Assembly (NCBI RefSeq): GCF_036320965.1
Contig: NC_092270.1
Span: 22,546,940-22,610,939, forward strand
Reading direction: 5' to 3'
DNA from: Panulirus ornatus
Taxonomy: Eukaryota; Arthropoda; Malacostraca; Decapoda; Palinuridae
Length of the DNA: 64,000 bases
In this document: positions 9,735 to 21,379 of the stretch, one piece after another
Position numbering within the stretch: position 1 is the stretch's first letter
How the letters are laid out: each line of letters opens with the position of its first letter
Made by a program: the position numbers and the translations under genes
Notes under the pieces: generated by a model
Told to the model about the DNA's origin: nothing
Databases searched by the model: none
The model's input: only the letters and a program-made list of their open reading frames with translations

Positions 9735-11986
9735 AGGTTATAGTGATGGGTGATTTGAATGCAAAGGTGAGTAATGTGGTAGTTGAGGGTATAATTGGTG
9801 TACATGGGGTGGTCAGTGTTGTAAATGGAAATGGTGAAGAGCTTGTAGATTTGGGTGCTGAAAAAGGACTGGTGATTGGGAATACCTGGTTTAGAAAGAG
9901 ATATATACATAAGTATACATACATAAGTAGGAGAGATGGCCAGAGAGCGTTATTGGATCACGTGTTAATTGATAGGCTCATGAAAGAGAGACTATTGGAT
10001 GTTGATGTGCTGAAAGGGGCAACTGGAGGGATGTTTGATCATTATCTTGTGGAGGCAAAGGTGAAGATTTGTAGAGGTTTTCAGAAAAGAAGAGAGAATG
10101 TTGGGGTGAAGAGGGTGGTGAGAGTAAGTGAGCTTGGAAGGAAACTTGTGTGAGGAATTATCAGGAGAGATTGAGTGCAGAATGGATAAAGGTAAGAGCA
10201 AATGACATAAGGGGAGTGGGGGAGGAATGGGATGTATGTAGGGAAGCAGTGATGACTTGCACAAAAGATGCCTGTGGCATGAGAAAGGTGGGAGGTGGGC
10301 AGATTAGAAAGGGCAGTGAGTGGTAGGATGAAGAAGTAAGATTGTTAGTGAAAGAGAAGACAGAGGCATTTGGACGATTTTTGCAGGGAAATACTGCAAA
10401 TGACTGGGAGATGTATAAAAGAAAGAGGCAAGAGGTCAAGAGAAAGGTGCGAGGTCAAAAAGAGGGCAAATGAGATTTGGGGTAAGGGGGTATCATTAAA
10501 TTTTAGGGAGAATATAGAGATGTTTTAGAAGAAGGTAAATGAAGTGTGTAAGATAAGAGAACAAATGGGAACATCGGTGAAGGGGGCAAATGGGAAGGTA
10601 ATAACAAGTAGTGGTGAAATGAGAGGGAGATGGAGTGAGTATTTTGAAGGTTTGTTAAATGTGTTAGATGATAGAATGGCAGATATAGGGTATTTTGGTC
10701 AAGGTGGTGTGCAAAGTGAGAGAGTTAGGGAGAATGATTTGGAAAATAGATAAGAGGTAGTGAAGGCTTTGTGGATGAAAGCCGGAAAGGCGGCACGTTT
10801 GGATGGTATTTCTGTGGAGTTTAAGAGGTGACTGTGTTGTTGACTGGTTGATGAGGATATTCAATGAGTGTATGGTTCATGGTGAAGTGCCTGAGGATTG
10901 GCGAAATGCATGCATAGTGTGTGTACAAAGGCAAAGGGAATAAAAGTGAGTGTTCAAATTACAGAGGTATAAGTTTGATGAGTATTCCTGGGAAATTATA
11001 TGGGAGGGTATTGATTGAGAGGGTGAATGCATGTACAGAGCATCAGATTGGGGAAAAGCAGTGTGGTTTCAGAAGTGGTAGAGGATGTGTGGATCAGGTG
11101 TTTGCTTTGAAAAATGTATGTGGGAAATACTTAGAAAAACAAATGGATTTGTATGTAGCATTTATGGATCTGGAGAAGGCATATGAAAGCATTGATAGAG
11201 ATGCTCTTTGGAAGGTGTTAAGAGTATATGGTGTGGGAGTTAAGTTGCTAGAAGCAGTGAAAAGTTTTTATCAAGGATGTAAGGCATGTGTACGAGTAGG
11301 AAGAGAGAAAAGTGATTGGTTCCCAGTGAATGTTGGTTTGCGGCAGGGGTGCATGATGTCTCCCTGGTTGTTTAATTTGTTTATGGATGGAGTTGTTAGG
11401 GAGGTGAACGCAAGAGAGAGAGAGAGAGGGGCAAGTATGCAGTTTGTTGTGGATGAGAGGGCATGGGAAGTGAGTCAGTCGTTGTTTGCTGTTGATACAG
11501 CGTTGGTGGCTCATTCGGGTGAGAAATTGCAGAAGTTGGTGACTGAGTTTGGTAAAGTGTGTTAAAGAAGAAAGCTGAGAGTAAATGTGAATAAGAGCAA
11601 GGTTATTAGGTTCAGTAGGGTTGAGAGACAAGTAAACTGGGAGGTAAGTTTGAATGGAGAAAAACTGGAGGAAGTGAAGAGTTTTAGATATTTGGGAGTG
11701 GATTTAGCAGTGGATGGAACCATGTTAGCGGAAGTAAGTCAGAGGGTGGGGGAGGGGGAAAAGGTTCTGGGAGAGTTTAAGAATGTGTGGAAAGTGAGAG
11801 TGTTACCTCGGAGAGCAAAAATGGGTATGTTTGAAGGAGTAGTGGTTCTAACAATATTATATGGTTGTGAGGTATGGGCTGTAGATAAGGTTGTGCGGAG
11901 GAAGGCGGATGTGTTGGAAATGAGATGTTTGGGGACAATGTGTGGTGTGACGTGGTTTGATTAAGTAATGAAAGGGTAAGAGAGAT

Positions 11987-12238
11987 CTTTTCTTTCTTTC
12001 AAACTATTCGCCATTTCCCGCGTTAGCAAGGTAGCATTAATAACAGAGGACTGGGCCTCTGAGGGAATATCCTCACCTGGCCCCCTTCTCTGTTCCTTCT
12101 TTTGGAAAATCAAAAAAAAAAAAAAAACAAGAGGGGAGGATTTCCAGCTTCCCGCTCCCTCCCCTTTTAGTCGCCTTCTACGACACGTAGGGAATACGTG
12201 GGAAGTATTGCTTCTCCCCTATCCCCAGGGATAAAAGA
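11987..12238 (-). mobile_element. SINE-like element S1
   Basis: Same order of blocks as the copy at 5041-5316: T-rich start, CAAACTATTCGCCATTTCCC, the hairpin core GCGTTAGCAAGGTAGC, ACAGAGGACTGGGCC, an A-rich tract, GGAGGATTTCCAGCTTCCCG, TAGTCGCCTTCTACGACACG, and the end CTATCCCCAGGGATAA. It is joined directly to the reversed tail of a LINE at about 12239. The two together form the nested block inside the copy at 9733-14270. Confidence 0.82.
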
Positions 12239-13534
12239 GATTTTTTTTTTTTCTTTGTCGCTGTCTCCCGCGTTTGCAAGGTAGTGCAAGGAAACAGACG
12301 AAAGAAATGGCCCAATCCACCCCCATACACATGTATATACATACACGTCCACACACGCAAATATACATACCTACACAGCTTTCCATGATTTACCCCAGAC
12401 GCTTCACATGCCCTGATTCAATCCACTGACAGCACGTCAACCCCGATATACCACATCGATCCAATTCACTCTATTCCTTGCCCTCCTTTCACCCTCCTGC
12501 ATGTTCAGGCCCCGATCGCACAAAATCTTTTTCACTCCATCTTTCCACCTCCAATTTGGTCTCCCACTTCTCCTCGTTCCCTCCACCTCCAACACATATA
12601 TCCTCTTGGTCAATCTTTCCTCACTCATTCTCTCCATGTGCCCAAACCATTTCAAAACACCCTCTTCTGCTCTCTCAACCACGCTCTTTTTATTTCCACA
12701 CATCTCTCTTACCCTTACGTTACTTACTCGATCAAACCACCTCACACCACACATTGTCCTCAAACATCTCATTTCCAGCACATCCATCCTCCTGCGCACA
12801 ACTCTATCCATAGCCCACGCCTCGCAACCATACAACATTGTTGGAACCACTATTCCTTCAAACGTACCCATTTTTGCTTTCCGAGACAATGTTCTCGACT
12901 TCCACACATTCTTCAAGGCCCCCAGGATTTTTGCCCCCTCCCCCACCCTATGATCCACTTCCGCTTCCATGGTTCCATCCACTGCCAGATCCACTCCCAG
13001 ATATCTAAAACACTTTACTTCCTCCAGTTTTTCTCCATTCAAACTTACCTCCCAATTGACTTGACCCTCAACCCTACTGTACCTAATTACCTTGCTCTTA
13101 TTCACATTTACTCTTAACTTTCTTCTTTCACACACTTTACCAAACTCAGTCACCAGCTTCTGCAGTTTCTCACATGAATCAGCCACCAGCGCTGTATCAT
13201 CAGCGAACAACAACTGACTCACTTCCCAAGCTCTCTCATCCCCAACAGACTTCATACTTGCCCCTCTTTCCAAAACTCTTGCATTCACCTCCCTAACAAC
13301 CCCATCCATAAACAAATTAAACAACCATGGAGACATCACACACCCCTGCCGCAAACCTACATTCACATTTTATTCTCCCTAAAATTTAATGATACTCTCT
13401 CACCCTAACTCTCATTTGCCCTCTTTTTCACCTCTTGCACCTTTCTCTTGACCTCCTGTCTCTTTCTTTTATCAATCTCCCACTCAATTGCATTTTTTCC
13501 CTGCAAAAATCGTCCAAATGCCTCTCTCTTCTCT
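12239..13534 (-). mobile_element. RTE-like LINE with internal deletion (RT C-terminal half fused to linker)
   Basis: Reading on the minus strand from 13534, the linker (GRFLQGKNAIEW, then KRKRQEVKRKVQEV, then LNFRENK near 13370) is joined at about 13366 to GLRQGCVMSPWLFNLFMDG. About 280 codons of RT present in complete copies are missing. The downstream frame 12437-13366 is open for 309 codons and includes SQLLFADDTALVAD, NVNKSKVIRYSRVEGQVNWE, GYLGV-like RYLGVDLAVDG and WFGHMERMSEERLTKRIYVL. The 3' UTR and tail end at 12240 in a T tract (poly(A) on the minus strand). Confidence 0.85.
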
Positions 13535-14273
13535 TAAGAGAGATGTGTGGTAATAGAAAGAGTGTGGTTGAGTGAGCAGAAGAGGGTGTATTGAAATGGT
13601 TTGGTCACATGGAGGGAATGAGTGAGGAAAGATTGACAAAGAGGATATATGTGTCAGAGGTGGAGGGTACCAGGAGAAGTGGGAGACCAAATTGGAGGCG
13701 GAAGGATGGAGTCAAAAAGATTTTGAGCAATTGGGGCCTGAACATACAGGAAGGTGAAAGGCTTGTAAGGAATAGAATGAATTGGAACAATGTGGTATCC
13801 CGGGGTCGAAGTGCTGTCATTCGATTGAACCAGGGCATGTGAAGCATCTGGGGTAAACCATGGAAAGTTTTGTGGAGCCTGAATGTGGAAAGGGAGCTGT
13901 GGTTTAGGTGCATTGGACATGACGGCTAGAGACTGAGTGTGAATGAATGTGTCCTTTGTTGTCTTTTGCTGGCACTGCCTCGCGCACATGAGGGGGTAGG
14001 GGGATGTTATTTCGTGTGTGGCGGGATGGCGATTGGGATGAGTAGGGGCAGACGGTGTGAATTGTGTATGTGTGTATATGTGTGTGTCTGTGTGTGTATA
14101 TATGTGTGTATGTTGGGATGTGTGGGTGTGTATGTTTGCGTGTGTGGACGTGTGTGTGTGTGCATGTATGTGGGGGTGGGTTGGGCCATTTCTTTCGTCT
14201 GTTTCCTTGCGCTACCTCGCAGGCGCGGGATACAGCGACAAAGCAAAATAACTAAATAAATAAATAAATATAT

Positions 14274-14580
14274 CTCTCTTACCCTTTCATTACTTACTTG
14301 ATCAAACCACCTCACACCACATATTGTCCTCAAACATTTCACTTCCAACACATTCATCCTCCTCCGCACAACCCTATCTAGAGCCCACGCCTCACAACCA
14401 TATAACAATGTTGGAACCACTATTCCTTCAAACATACCCATTTTTGCTCTCTGAGATAATGTTCTTGCCTTCCACACATTCTTCAATTCTCCTAGAACCT
14501 TCACCAGCTTCCCCACCCTGTGACTCACTTCTGCTTCCATGGCTCCCTCCGCTGCTAAATCCACTCCCAGATATCTATAT
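14274..14580 (-). mobile_element. RTE-like LINE fragment (C-terminal region)
   Basis: The minus-strand translation gives RYLDIWEWI-type sequence and then VGKLVKVLGELKNVWKART, MFEGIVVPTLLYGCEAWALD and GVRWFDQVSNERV. Both ends are internal to the element. It abuts the (AAATA)n tail of the preceding + copy and the tail of the next minus copy. Confidence 0.8.
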
Positions 14581-14611
14581 GCATAATATATATCTATTTT
14601 ATTTAATTCAT

Positions 14612-15512
14612 TTTTTTATACTTTGTCGCTGTCTCCAGCGTTAGCGAGGTAGCGCAGGGAAACAGACGAAAGAATGGCCCATCCCACCCACATATACATG
14701 TATATACATAAACGCCTCCACATGCACAAATACATACCTATACATTTCAACGTATACTTACATATACATACACAGACATATTCATATATACACATGCACA
14801 TATTCATAATTGATGCCTTCATCCATTCCCGTCCCCACCCCGCCACACATGAAATGGCACCCCCCTCCCCCCATGCACGTGCGAGGTAGTGCTAGGAAAA
14901 GACAACAAAGGCCACATTCATTCACACTGTCTCTAGCTGTCATGTGTAATGCACTGATATCACAGCTCCCTTTCCATATCCAGGCCCCACAAAACTTTCC
15001 ATGGTTAACCCCAGACGCTTCACATGCCCTGGTTCAATCCATTGACAGCACATCAACCCTGGTATACCACATCGTTCCAGTTCACTCTATTCCTTGCACG
15101 TATTTTACCCTCCTGTATTTTCAAGACCTAATTGCTCAAAATCTTTTTCACTCCATCCTTCCACCCCCAATATGGTCTCCCACTTCTCCTCGTCCCCTCC
15201 ACCTTTGACACATATATCCTCTTTGTCAATCTTTCCTCACTCATTTTCTCCATGTGACCAAACCATTTCAATACACCCTCTTCTGCTCTCTCAACGACTC
15301 TCTTTTTATTAACACACATCTCTCTTACCCTTCCTTTCATTACTTACTCGAGCAAACCACCTCACACCACATATTGTCCTCAGACATTTTCTTTCCAACA
15401 CATCCACCCTCCTCTGCACAACCCTATCTATAGCCCATGCCTTGCACCCTTATAACATTGTTGGAACCACTATTCCTTCAAACATACCCATTTTTGCTCC
15501 AAGATGAAAAAA
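14612..15512 (-). mobile_element. RTE-like LINE 3' part (C-terminal domain, 3' UTR, tail)
   Basis: The minus strand shows the tail hairpin (CCAGCGTTAGCGAGGTAGCG at 14635-14655), the TATG-rich 3' UTR and the inner GC module near 14880. The ORF end at 15010-15340 has WFGHMEKMSEERLTKRIYV and GRPYWGWKDGVKKIL. The 5' side is truncated near 15500, where 34 bp (ACTATTCCTTCAAACATACC and flank) are repeated at 15523-15555 after a short A-rich spacer. Confidence 0.8.
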
Positions 15513-15571
15513 AAATAGAACCACTATTCCTTCAAATATACCCATTTTTGCTCTGAGATATATATATATAT

Positions 15572-15825
15572 TTTTCTTTTTCTTTCAAACTATTCGCCAT
15601 TTCCCGCATTAGCGAGGTAGCGTTAAGAACAGAGGACTGGGCCTTTGAGGGAATACCCTCACCTGGCACAATTCTCTGTTCCTTCTTTTGGAAAATTGAA
15701 AAAAAAAAAAAAAAAAAAAAAACGAGAGGGGAGGATTTCCAGCCCCCCGCTCCCTCCCCTTTTAGTCGCCTTCTACGACACGCAGGGAATACGTGGGAAG
15801 TATTCTTAATCCCCTATCCCCAGGG

Positions 15826-15829
<4 letters not shown>
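15572..15829 (-). mobile_element. SINE-like element S1 flanked by (TA)n
   Basis: Complete S1 block order in reverse orientation: TTTCTTTTTCTTTCAAAC, hairpin core CCCGCATTAGCGAGGTAGCG, GAACAGAGGACTGGGCCTTT, A tract 15700-15722, GAGGATTTCCAGCCCCCCGC, TCGCCTTCTACGACACGCAG, CTATCCCCAGGGATAA. TA repeats lie on both sides (15549-15561 and 15829-15866), consistent with insertion into a TA tract. Confidence 0.85.

Positions 15830-15866
<37 letters not shown>
15829..15866. repeat. (TA)n microsatellite
   Basis: About 19 TA units between an S1 element and the truncated 5' end of a LINE copy. Confidence 0.95.
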
Positions 15867-15867
<1 letters not shown>

Positions 15868-17160
15868 AATGGATTTGTATGTAGCATTTATGGATCTGGA
15901 GAAGGCATATGATAGAGTTGATAGAGATGCTCTGTGGAAGGTATTAAGAATATATGGTGTGGGAGGAAAGTTGTTAGAAGCAGTGAAAAGTTTTTATCGA
16001 GGATGTAAGGCATGTGTACGTGTAGGAAGAGAGGAAAGTGATTGGTTCTCAGTGAATGTAGGTTTGCGGCAGGGGTGTGTGATGTCTCCATGGTTGTTTA
16101 ATTTGTTTATGGATGGGGTTGTTAGGGAGGTAAATGCAAGAGTTCTGGAAAGAGGGGCAAGTATGAAGTCTGTTGGGGATGAGAGAGCTTGGGAAGTGAG
16201 TCAGTTGTTGTTCGCTGATGATACAGCGCTGGTGGCGGATTCATGTGAGAAACTGCAGAAGCTGGTGACTGAGTTTGGTAAAGTGTGTGGAAGAAGAAAG
16301 TTAAGAGTAAATGTCAATAAGAGCAAGGTTATTAGGTACAGTAGGGTTGAGGGTCAAGTCAATTGGGAGGTGAGTTTGAATGGTGAGAAGGCTGGAGGAA
16401 GTGAAGGTGTTTTAGATATCTGGGAGTGGATCTGTCAGCGGATGGAACCATGGAAGTGGAAGTGGATCATAGGGTGGGGGAGGGGGCGAAAATTTTGGGA
16501 GCCTTGAAAAATGTGTGGAAGTCGAGAACATTATCCCGGAAAGCAAAAATGGGTATGTTTGAAGGAATAGTAGTTCCAACAATGTTGTATGGTTGCGAGG
16601 CGTGGGCTATGGATAGAGTTGTGCGTAGGAGGATGGATGTGCTGGAAATGAGATGTTTGAGGACAATGTGTGGTGTGAGGTGGTTTGATCGAGTAAGTAA
16701 CGTAAGGGTAAGAGAGATGTGTGGAAATAAAAAGAGCGTGGTTGAGAGAGCAGAAGAGGGTGTTTTGAAGTGGTTTGGGCACATGGAGAGAATGAGTGAG
16801 GAAAGATTGACCAAGAGGATATATGTGTCGGAGGTGGAGGGAACGAGGAGAAGAGGGAGACCAAATTGGAGGTGGAAAGATGGAGTGAAAAGGATTTTGT
16901 GTGATCGGGGCCTGAACATGCAGGAGGGTGAAAGGAGGGCAAGGAATAGAGTGAATTGGAGCGATGTGGTATACAGGGGTTGACGTGCTGTCAGTGGATT
17001 GAATCAAGGCATGTGAAGCGTCTGGGGTAAACCATGGAAAGCTGTGTAGGTATGTATATTTGCGTGTGTGGACGTGTGTATGTACATGTGTATGGGGGGG
17101 GGTTGGGCCATTTCTTTCGTCTGTTTCCTTGCGCTACCTCGCAAACGCGGGAGACAGCGA

Positions 17161-17193
<33 letters not shown>
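15867..17193 (+). mobile_element. RTE-like LINE, 5'-truncated at the RT palm, with tail
   Basis: It starts at MDLYVAFMDLEKAYDRVDRD and continues through GLRQGCVMSPWLFNLFMDG and SQLLFADDTALVADSCEK. An extra base at about 16389 (GAGAAGGCTGGAGG in place of GAGAAAAACTGGAGG in other copies) shifts the frame. The second frame (16426-16983) carries the rest to GERRARNRVNWSDVVYRG. The 3' UTR here lacks the inner GC module and TATG block seen at 2.7 kb and goes straight to the terminal module, a 33-bp A run (17161-17193) and (TA)n. It is very close in sequence to the copies at 48-64 kb. Confidence 0.88.

Positions 17194-17223
<30 letters not shown>
17194..17223. repeat. (TA)n following the LINE poly(A)
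   Basis: About 15 TA units directly after the A tract of the LINE. Confidence 0.95.
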
Positions 17224-17227
<4 letters not shown>

Positions 17228-17453
17228 TTGTATTATTAGTGCTCAGAGATGATTGCAATGGAGAGTAAATGATTTCTGATGCCTGATTTGTTTGAGATTA
17301 AGAACTTTCACATCTAAAACGATTACAAAAATTTCTTCAGTACAGATGAAGCAGTTGGCTCATATTGTCATCCCTGTCCTTATTTGTATTCATGAATGGC
17401 TGCAGCATTTATTGGCGAGTCTTATGTCTCACTAACTTATTGCTATGTTGCAG

Positions 17454-17518
17454 CTCCAGTGGTTACGTATGCACAGTTCTCTACCGCCGGGATGGACATA
17501 TCATCGAGATGCAGCAAG
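17454..17518 (+). CDS. Gene 1, fourth exon: CSSGYVC / RRDGHIIEMQ motif
   Basis: Length 65 nt, phase 2 in and phase 1 out; acceptor TGCTATGTTGCAG and donor CAAG|GTAAGA. With the two bases carried from the third exon it reads CSSGYVCTVLYRRDGHIIEM followed by QQG. The tight C-x5-C plus YRRDGH-x-IE sequence is the strongest recognisable motif of this family in my memory of arthropod homologues. The exact phase match to the exon 7.8 kb upstream makes the short exon credible. Confidence 0.85.
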
Positions 17519-17571
17519 GTAAGAAATAGTGTATATGAAAAACTTTTAGCTCACATACACACATACACACA

Positions 17572-17742
17572 GGCCTCCTTGGTGAAGTGGTTGTGTTACT
17601 GACCACAAATCAGCAAAGACCAGCCCAGGATCTGACCTGCATAGGTTCGAATCCTAGACATGAAAATTGGCCCACACTCAACCCATGTGTTTGTCCTTCC
17701 CTCAGGGGCTGGTCGATAAATGGATGCCTGACATTGGTTGGT

Positions 17743-17774
<32 letters not shown>

Positions 17775-17870
17775 ACATACACAGGAGTAAAGACATGATA
17801 CATATATACAAGGTGAAGAAACAGGGCAACACAAGGGTAAAAATTTCTCCCCCAACTCATAAATTGTGAT
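17572..17870 (+). mobile_element. tRNA-derived SINE
   Basis: A pol III box A-like TGGTGAAGTGG (17579-17589) and a perfect box B GGTTCGAATCC (17645-17655) are followed by a non-tRNA body containing CCCATGTGTTTGTCCTTCCC and GGTCGATAAATGGATGCCTG, then a (TG)n tract at 17746-17776. The body matches the copies at 20.86-21.09 and 23.94-24.05 kb. It lies about 55 bp after the donor of the fourth exon. Confidence 0.75.
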
Positions 17871-18089
17871 CACACAATAAATAGAAGAGCTTGAATCATA
17901 TTTGGCAGAAATTGTAAAAAAAAAAAAATGAATATGTGTGTGGATGATGGAAAGATTATGACTGAAGTAAGTTGGCAGAAATTGTAGAAAAGTTATCCAG
18001 TTGTGATCAGATACATGGGTGAAGTTGAACCCATCTAGATGTAAGATGATGAATACGAGACAATGAAATGAAACTGATTATGAATATCA

Positions 18090-19090
18090 CACGCCAAGAG
18101 ATGAGCTACAGGAATCATCATATGAGGAGACATGGGAGATGAAACAGTATAGTGTTTAGTGGAATATTGAATATTAAAGACAATAATGTACTACTAATTA
18201 GCATCAAAACTGAGTTTAGGTGCATGTTCATGAATATGGAGAGTTCAGGTATATGAACATGGATATGGAGAAAGAATTGCTCCTGAAGAAACTCTACTGT
18301 AGAGTTCATATGTTTTAGAGATGAGCCATTGTGAGTGACTTTGGCATGGTGGTCAGATGTGAAATTGGCCAACCACCTCTCACATTGTTGTGGAGGATGG
18401 TGACAATTATCTTTTGCATGTGGATGTGTCAGGGGTTGATGTCAAATAGCTTGTTGAAATCTATTGCCCGTAGTACTGTATAGAAGTGGGGCTGTGGCTG
18501 TTTGAAGCCATCTAAGATATGTTATATGAGGTCAGTGTATAGTGTAGTGGTGGAGTACTTGGGGTTCAAAGTCATGCTGTATGAGTGAGAGTGGAATATA
18601 TTGCTTGATGCTGTTTTGGGCCAGTTTTTTCACTAAATTTGGTTACTAATGATAGAAGTGATACAGGGCAATAGAAGTATGGGGAGAAGGGTGGTTTGAA
18701 GGGTTTCAGGATTTATACTATGATGGCAAGTTTCCAGATGTAAGGCATATCACTGTGTAGCCAGGAGTGATCAAACATATATGTAAGTGCTTAGACTGCA
18801 AATAGGCCAAAAATTTTAATGTGAAAATTTTATATGTTGTCAGGGCCTTTAGCAGGTGTTCTTTTATGCTTTAATTGTATTGCTTGTGTCAGTGGAACTG
18901 AAGGGTGGAGCACACTTTTTTCTGGAAGGATTTTGTACAAGTTTTTCATGACTTTCCTGTTTAAATGTTTGTTCAGTTTGTGGTTGATTTTTGAGCAGTA
19001 TCCCATTAGTTTATGTGCATCTTTTTTTGGGAGAAGGGATTCCATTGGAATGGGTTAGGATATTTTCATGATTGGGGACTGGATTGGTGT
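18090..19090 (-). mobile_element. Jockey-type LINE reverse transcriptase remnant
   Basis: The minus-strand translation gives KRTPAKGPDNI (18830-18865), the worn PGPDG motif at the start of Jockey RTs. Downstream are KLAQNSIKQYIPLSLIQHDF, GNRFQQAI, RWLANFTSDHHAKVTHNG and an FLQEQFFLHIHVHIPEL stretch matching the PQGSVLSPxLFNxYxxDxP position. Frames are broken repeatedly. No ends or target duplications were identified. Confidence 0.65.
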
Positions 19091-19107
19091 AGTAAGTGTA
19101 GCTCCAC

Positions 19108-20690
19108 TTTTTTTCATGCTTGTTCGCTGTTTCATGCATTATCGAGGTAGTGCCAAGAACAGACAAAGAAAGTCCTCATTTTCGTATCCATTCTCTAATT
19201 GTTATATGTAATGCTCTGACACCACATCCCCTGTTCACAACAAAGCCCCACTGACCTTTCTGTGGTTTCCTGCAGTTGTTTCAAATGCCCTAATTCAATC
19301 CATTGAGAGCTTGTTGTCCCTTGTATACCACATCACTCCAATTCCCTTTATTCCATCACACCTTTCATCCTCCTGCATGTTCAGGACCCAGTCACTCAAA
19401 ATATTTTTCACTCCATCCTTCCATCTCCAATTTAGTCTCCCACTTTTCTTTTTCCACACCACTTCTGACACATATATCCCACTTCCTCACTCATACTCTC
19501 CATATTTTCAGTCCATATCAGCACCCCTTTTCATCTCTCAACCATGCACTTTTTATTACCACAGATCTCTCATACCCTTTTATTACTTACTCGATCAAAC
19601 CCCCTTACACCAGATATTGTCCTCAAATATTTCACTTCCAACACATCCATCCTTCCTCTGCACATCCTCATCTATAGCCCATGTCTCAAATCCATACATT
19701 TTTGGGACTACTATACCTTCAAACATGCCCATTTTTATCCTCCCAGATAATGACCTCTCTTTCCATACTTTCCCAAATACCCCAATTCTCCCATATCCTT
19801 CACCCCCCCTCACCCACCCTATGACTCACTTCTGCTTTCATGGTTTCATTTGCTGCCATGTTCACTCTCAGGTATCTAAAACACTTCACTTCCTCCAAGT
19901 TTTCTCCAATCAGACACACCCCACCTGACCAGTCCCTCAACCCTGCTAAACATAAAAACCTTGCATTTATTCACATTTATGTTCACCTTTTGCAGTTTCA
20001 CTTGAATCTGCTGCTAGTGCTGTGTTATCAGCAGACAATAATTGACTTGCCTCTCAGGCCTTTTCATCCCTTACAGACTGCATACTTGCCCCTCTCTCTA
20101 AGACTTGTATTTACTTCCCTCACCATCCCATCCCTAATTGAATAGCCATGGTGACATCACACACCCCTGCTGCAGACCAACCTTCCCTTGGAACCATTTA
20201 TTCTACTCTCTTCCTCTTCATTCATAGTCCTTACACCCTTAAAACACTTCTCTTTGCTTCCAGCATCTTTCCTCCCACACCATTTATGCCATATAACATT
20301 CAGACCCGCAAAACATCTCTATCAACTTTCTCATATGTTTTCTCCAGATCCACAAATGCCACATACAGATTCCTCTGTTTCTCTAAGTATTTCTTACACA
20401 CATTCTTTAAAACAAGTACCTAATTCACACATCCCCTACAGCTTCTGAAACCACACTGCTGCTCCCCAGTCTGATACCCTGAACATGTCTGTGCCCTCTT
20501 AATCACGACCCTCCCATGCAGCTTACTAGTTACACTCAAGAAGCTTATACCTCTGTAGTTGAACACTCACCTTTATCCCCTGTACCTTTATGAATATGTA
20601 TAATACATTCATTCATCCTCAGGCACCTCACCATGATCCGTACATTAATAATCCTAGCTCACCGATCAACAACATAGTCACCCCTTTCTT
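19108..20690 (-). mobile_element. Old RTE-like LINE copy, diverged
   Basis: Reverse-oriented and in correct order: terminal hairpin-like sequence near 19125-19160 (CATGCATTATCGAGGTAGTG), 3' UTR words, C-terminal domain (19330-19700), RYL region near 19880, FADD region near 20010-20050, RQGC region near 20160 and YRGI region near 20550. Every segment is recognisable against the young copies but carries many substitutions and indels, so this is an older member of the same lineage. Confidence 0.75.
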
Positions 20691-20859
20691 ATACAGTATA
20701 CATATACATTTATATAAGTGTTACTGGACTCCACTTGCTTGAGGCTGCACGGTGAGTGAAAGTCATGTTGGCAAGGCTGTATCATCATCATTTGTTGAAA
20801 GAGTACGGTCTCCCTAAGGAACTTCTCACTTCAAAGAAATCCATCCTGTCCCTACTACT

Positions 20860-21095
20860 GAGTGTAGTAAAACTTGGAGCTGTAGGAGCCCCTGGATGGT
20901 GGTTGTCTTGGGCTTATTGCCCTAGGATCCCAACCTAAGCCAGGTATCCATTCATTGACCTCCCCTAAAGAGAGGATGAACAGATGGGTTAGGATAAACC
21001 AATTGCCCATCATAGGATCCTAATCCAATTAAGCTTATCCATGATTCATAAAACAGGAATGCAAACCACTACACCAAATACACTCATGAGTGTTA
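20860..21095 (-). mobile_element. tRNA-derived SINE, diverged
   Basis: On the minus strand TGGTGTAGTGG (box A-like, near 21065-21080) is followed by a degraded box B region (TTAGGATCCTATG). The family body then has AACCCATCTGTTCATCCTC and GGTCAATGAATGGATACCTG. It aligns with the SINE at 17.57 kb. Confidence 0.6.
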
Positions 21096-21379
21096 CATGA
21101 GCTATGAGAGAATACTTTTATGATATGAAGTTTGCTGATGCATGGGACAAGGTGAGAGAGGGAACTTGACATACAGGCAGTCGGAATATTTTTGAAATAA
21201 AAGGAAAAAAAATTGGACCACACAAATGGACAACTCCTACCTTCTATTTCAGAAACAGGTGACCATACCCACACATTTGCTTTCTGGTTATCTTCACCAG
21301 TGCTTTATGCACCATACTCATCACGGAAACCAATCTGAAGGAGTCATCTGAGAGTCATCTGTAAGGTTCTGAAAAAGAT

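Larger units (their letters stand above)
9733..14270 (+). mobile_element. 5'-truncated RTE-like LINE (9733-11986 and 13535-14270) split by a nested insertion
   Basis: It starts inside the endonuclease (VMGDLNAKVSN at 9743) and passes through SRRDGQRALLDHVLIDR and the linker. The reverse transcriptase follows (NYRGISLMSIPGKLYGRVLI near 10960, FMDLEKAYESIDRDALWKVL near 11163, GLRQGCMMSPWLFNLFMDG near 11335), then RFSRVERQVNWEVSLNG to about 11986. The next bases of the same ORF (GTAAGAGAGATGTGTGG) resume at 13535 and run to GRPNWRRKDGVKKIL, the 3' UTR and a tail ending in AAATAAATAAATA near 14270. Stops and frameshifts show it is dead. It lies in intron 3 of gene 1. Confidence 0.85.

Noticed and set aside
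12478..13117. Long + strand ORFs rich in Pro/Ser/His opposite the LINE
   Set aside because: They are antisense shadows of the LINE C-terminal domain, repeated at every copy (for example at 30106, 58758 and 62222), and they have no family motifs.
17572..17660. Functional tRNA gene at the box A/box B pair
   Set aside because: The spacing and sequence between the boxes do not fold into a cloverleaf by eye, and the element continues into a SINE body shared with other copies.
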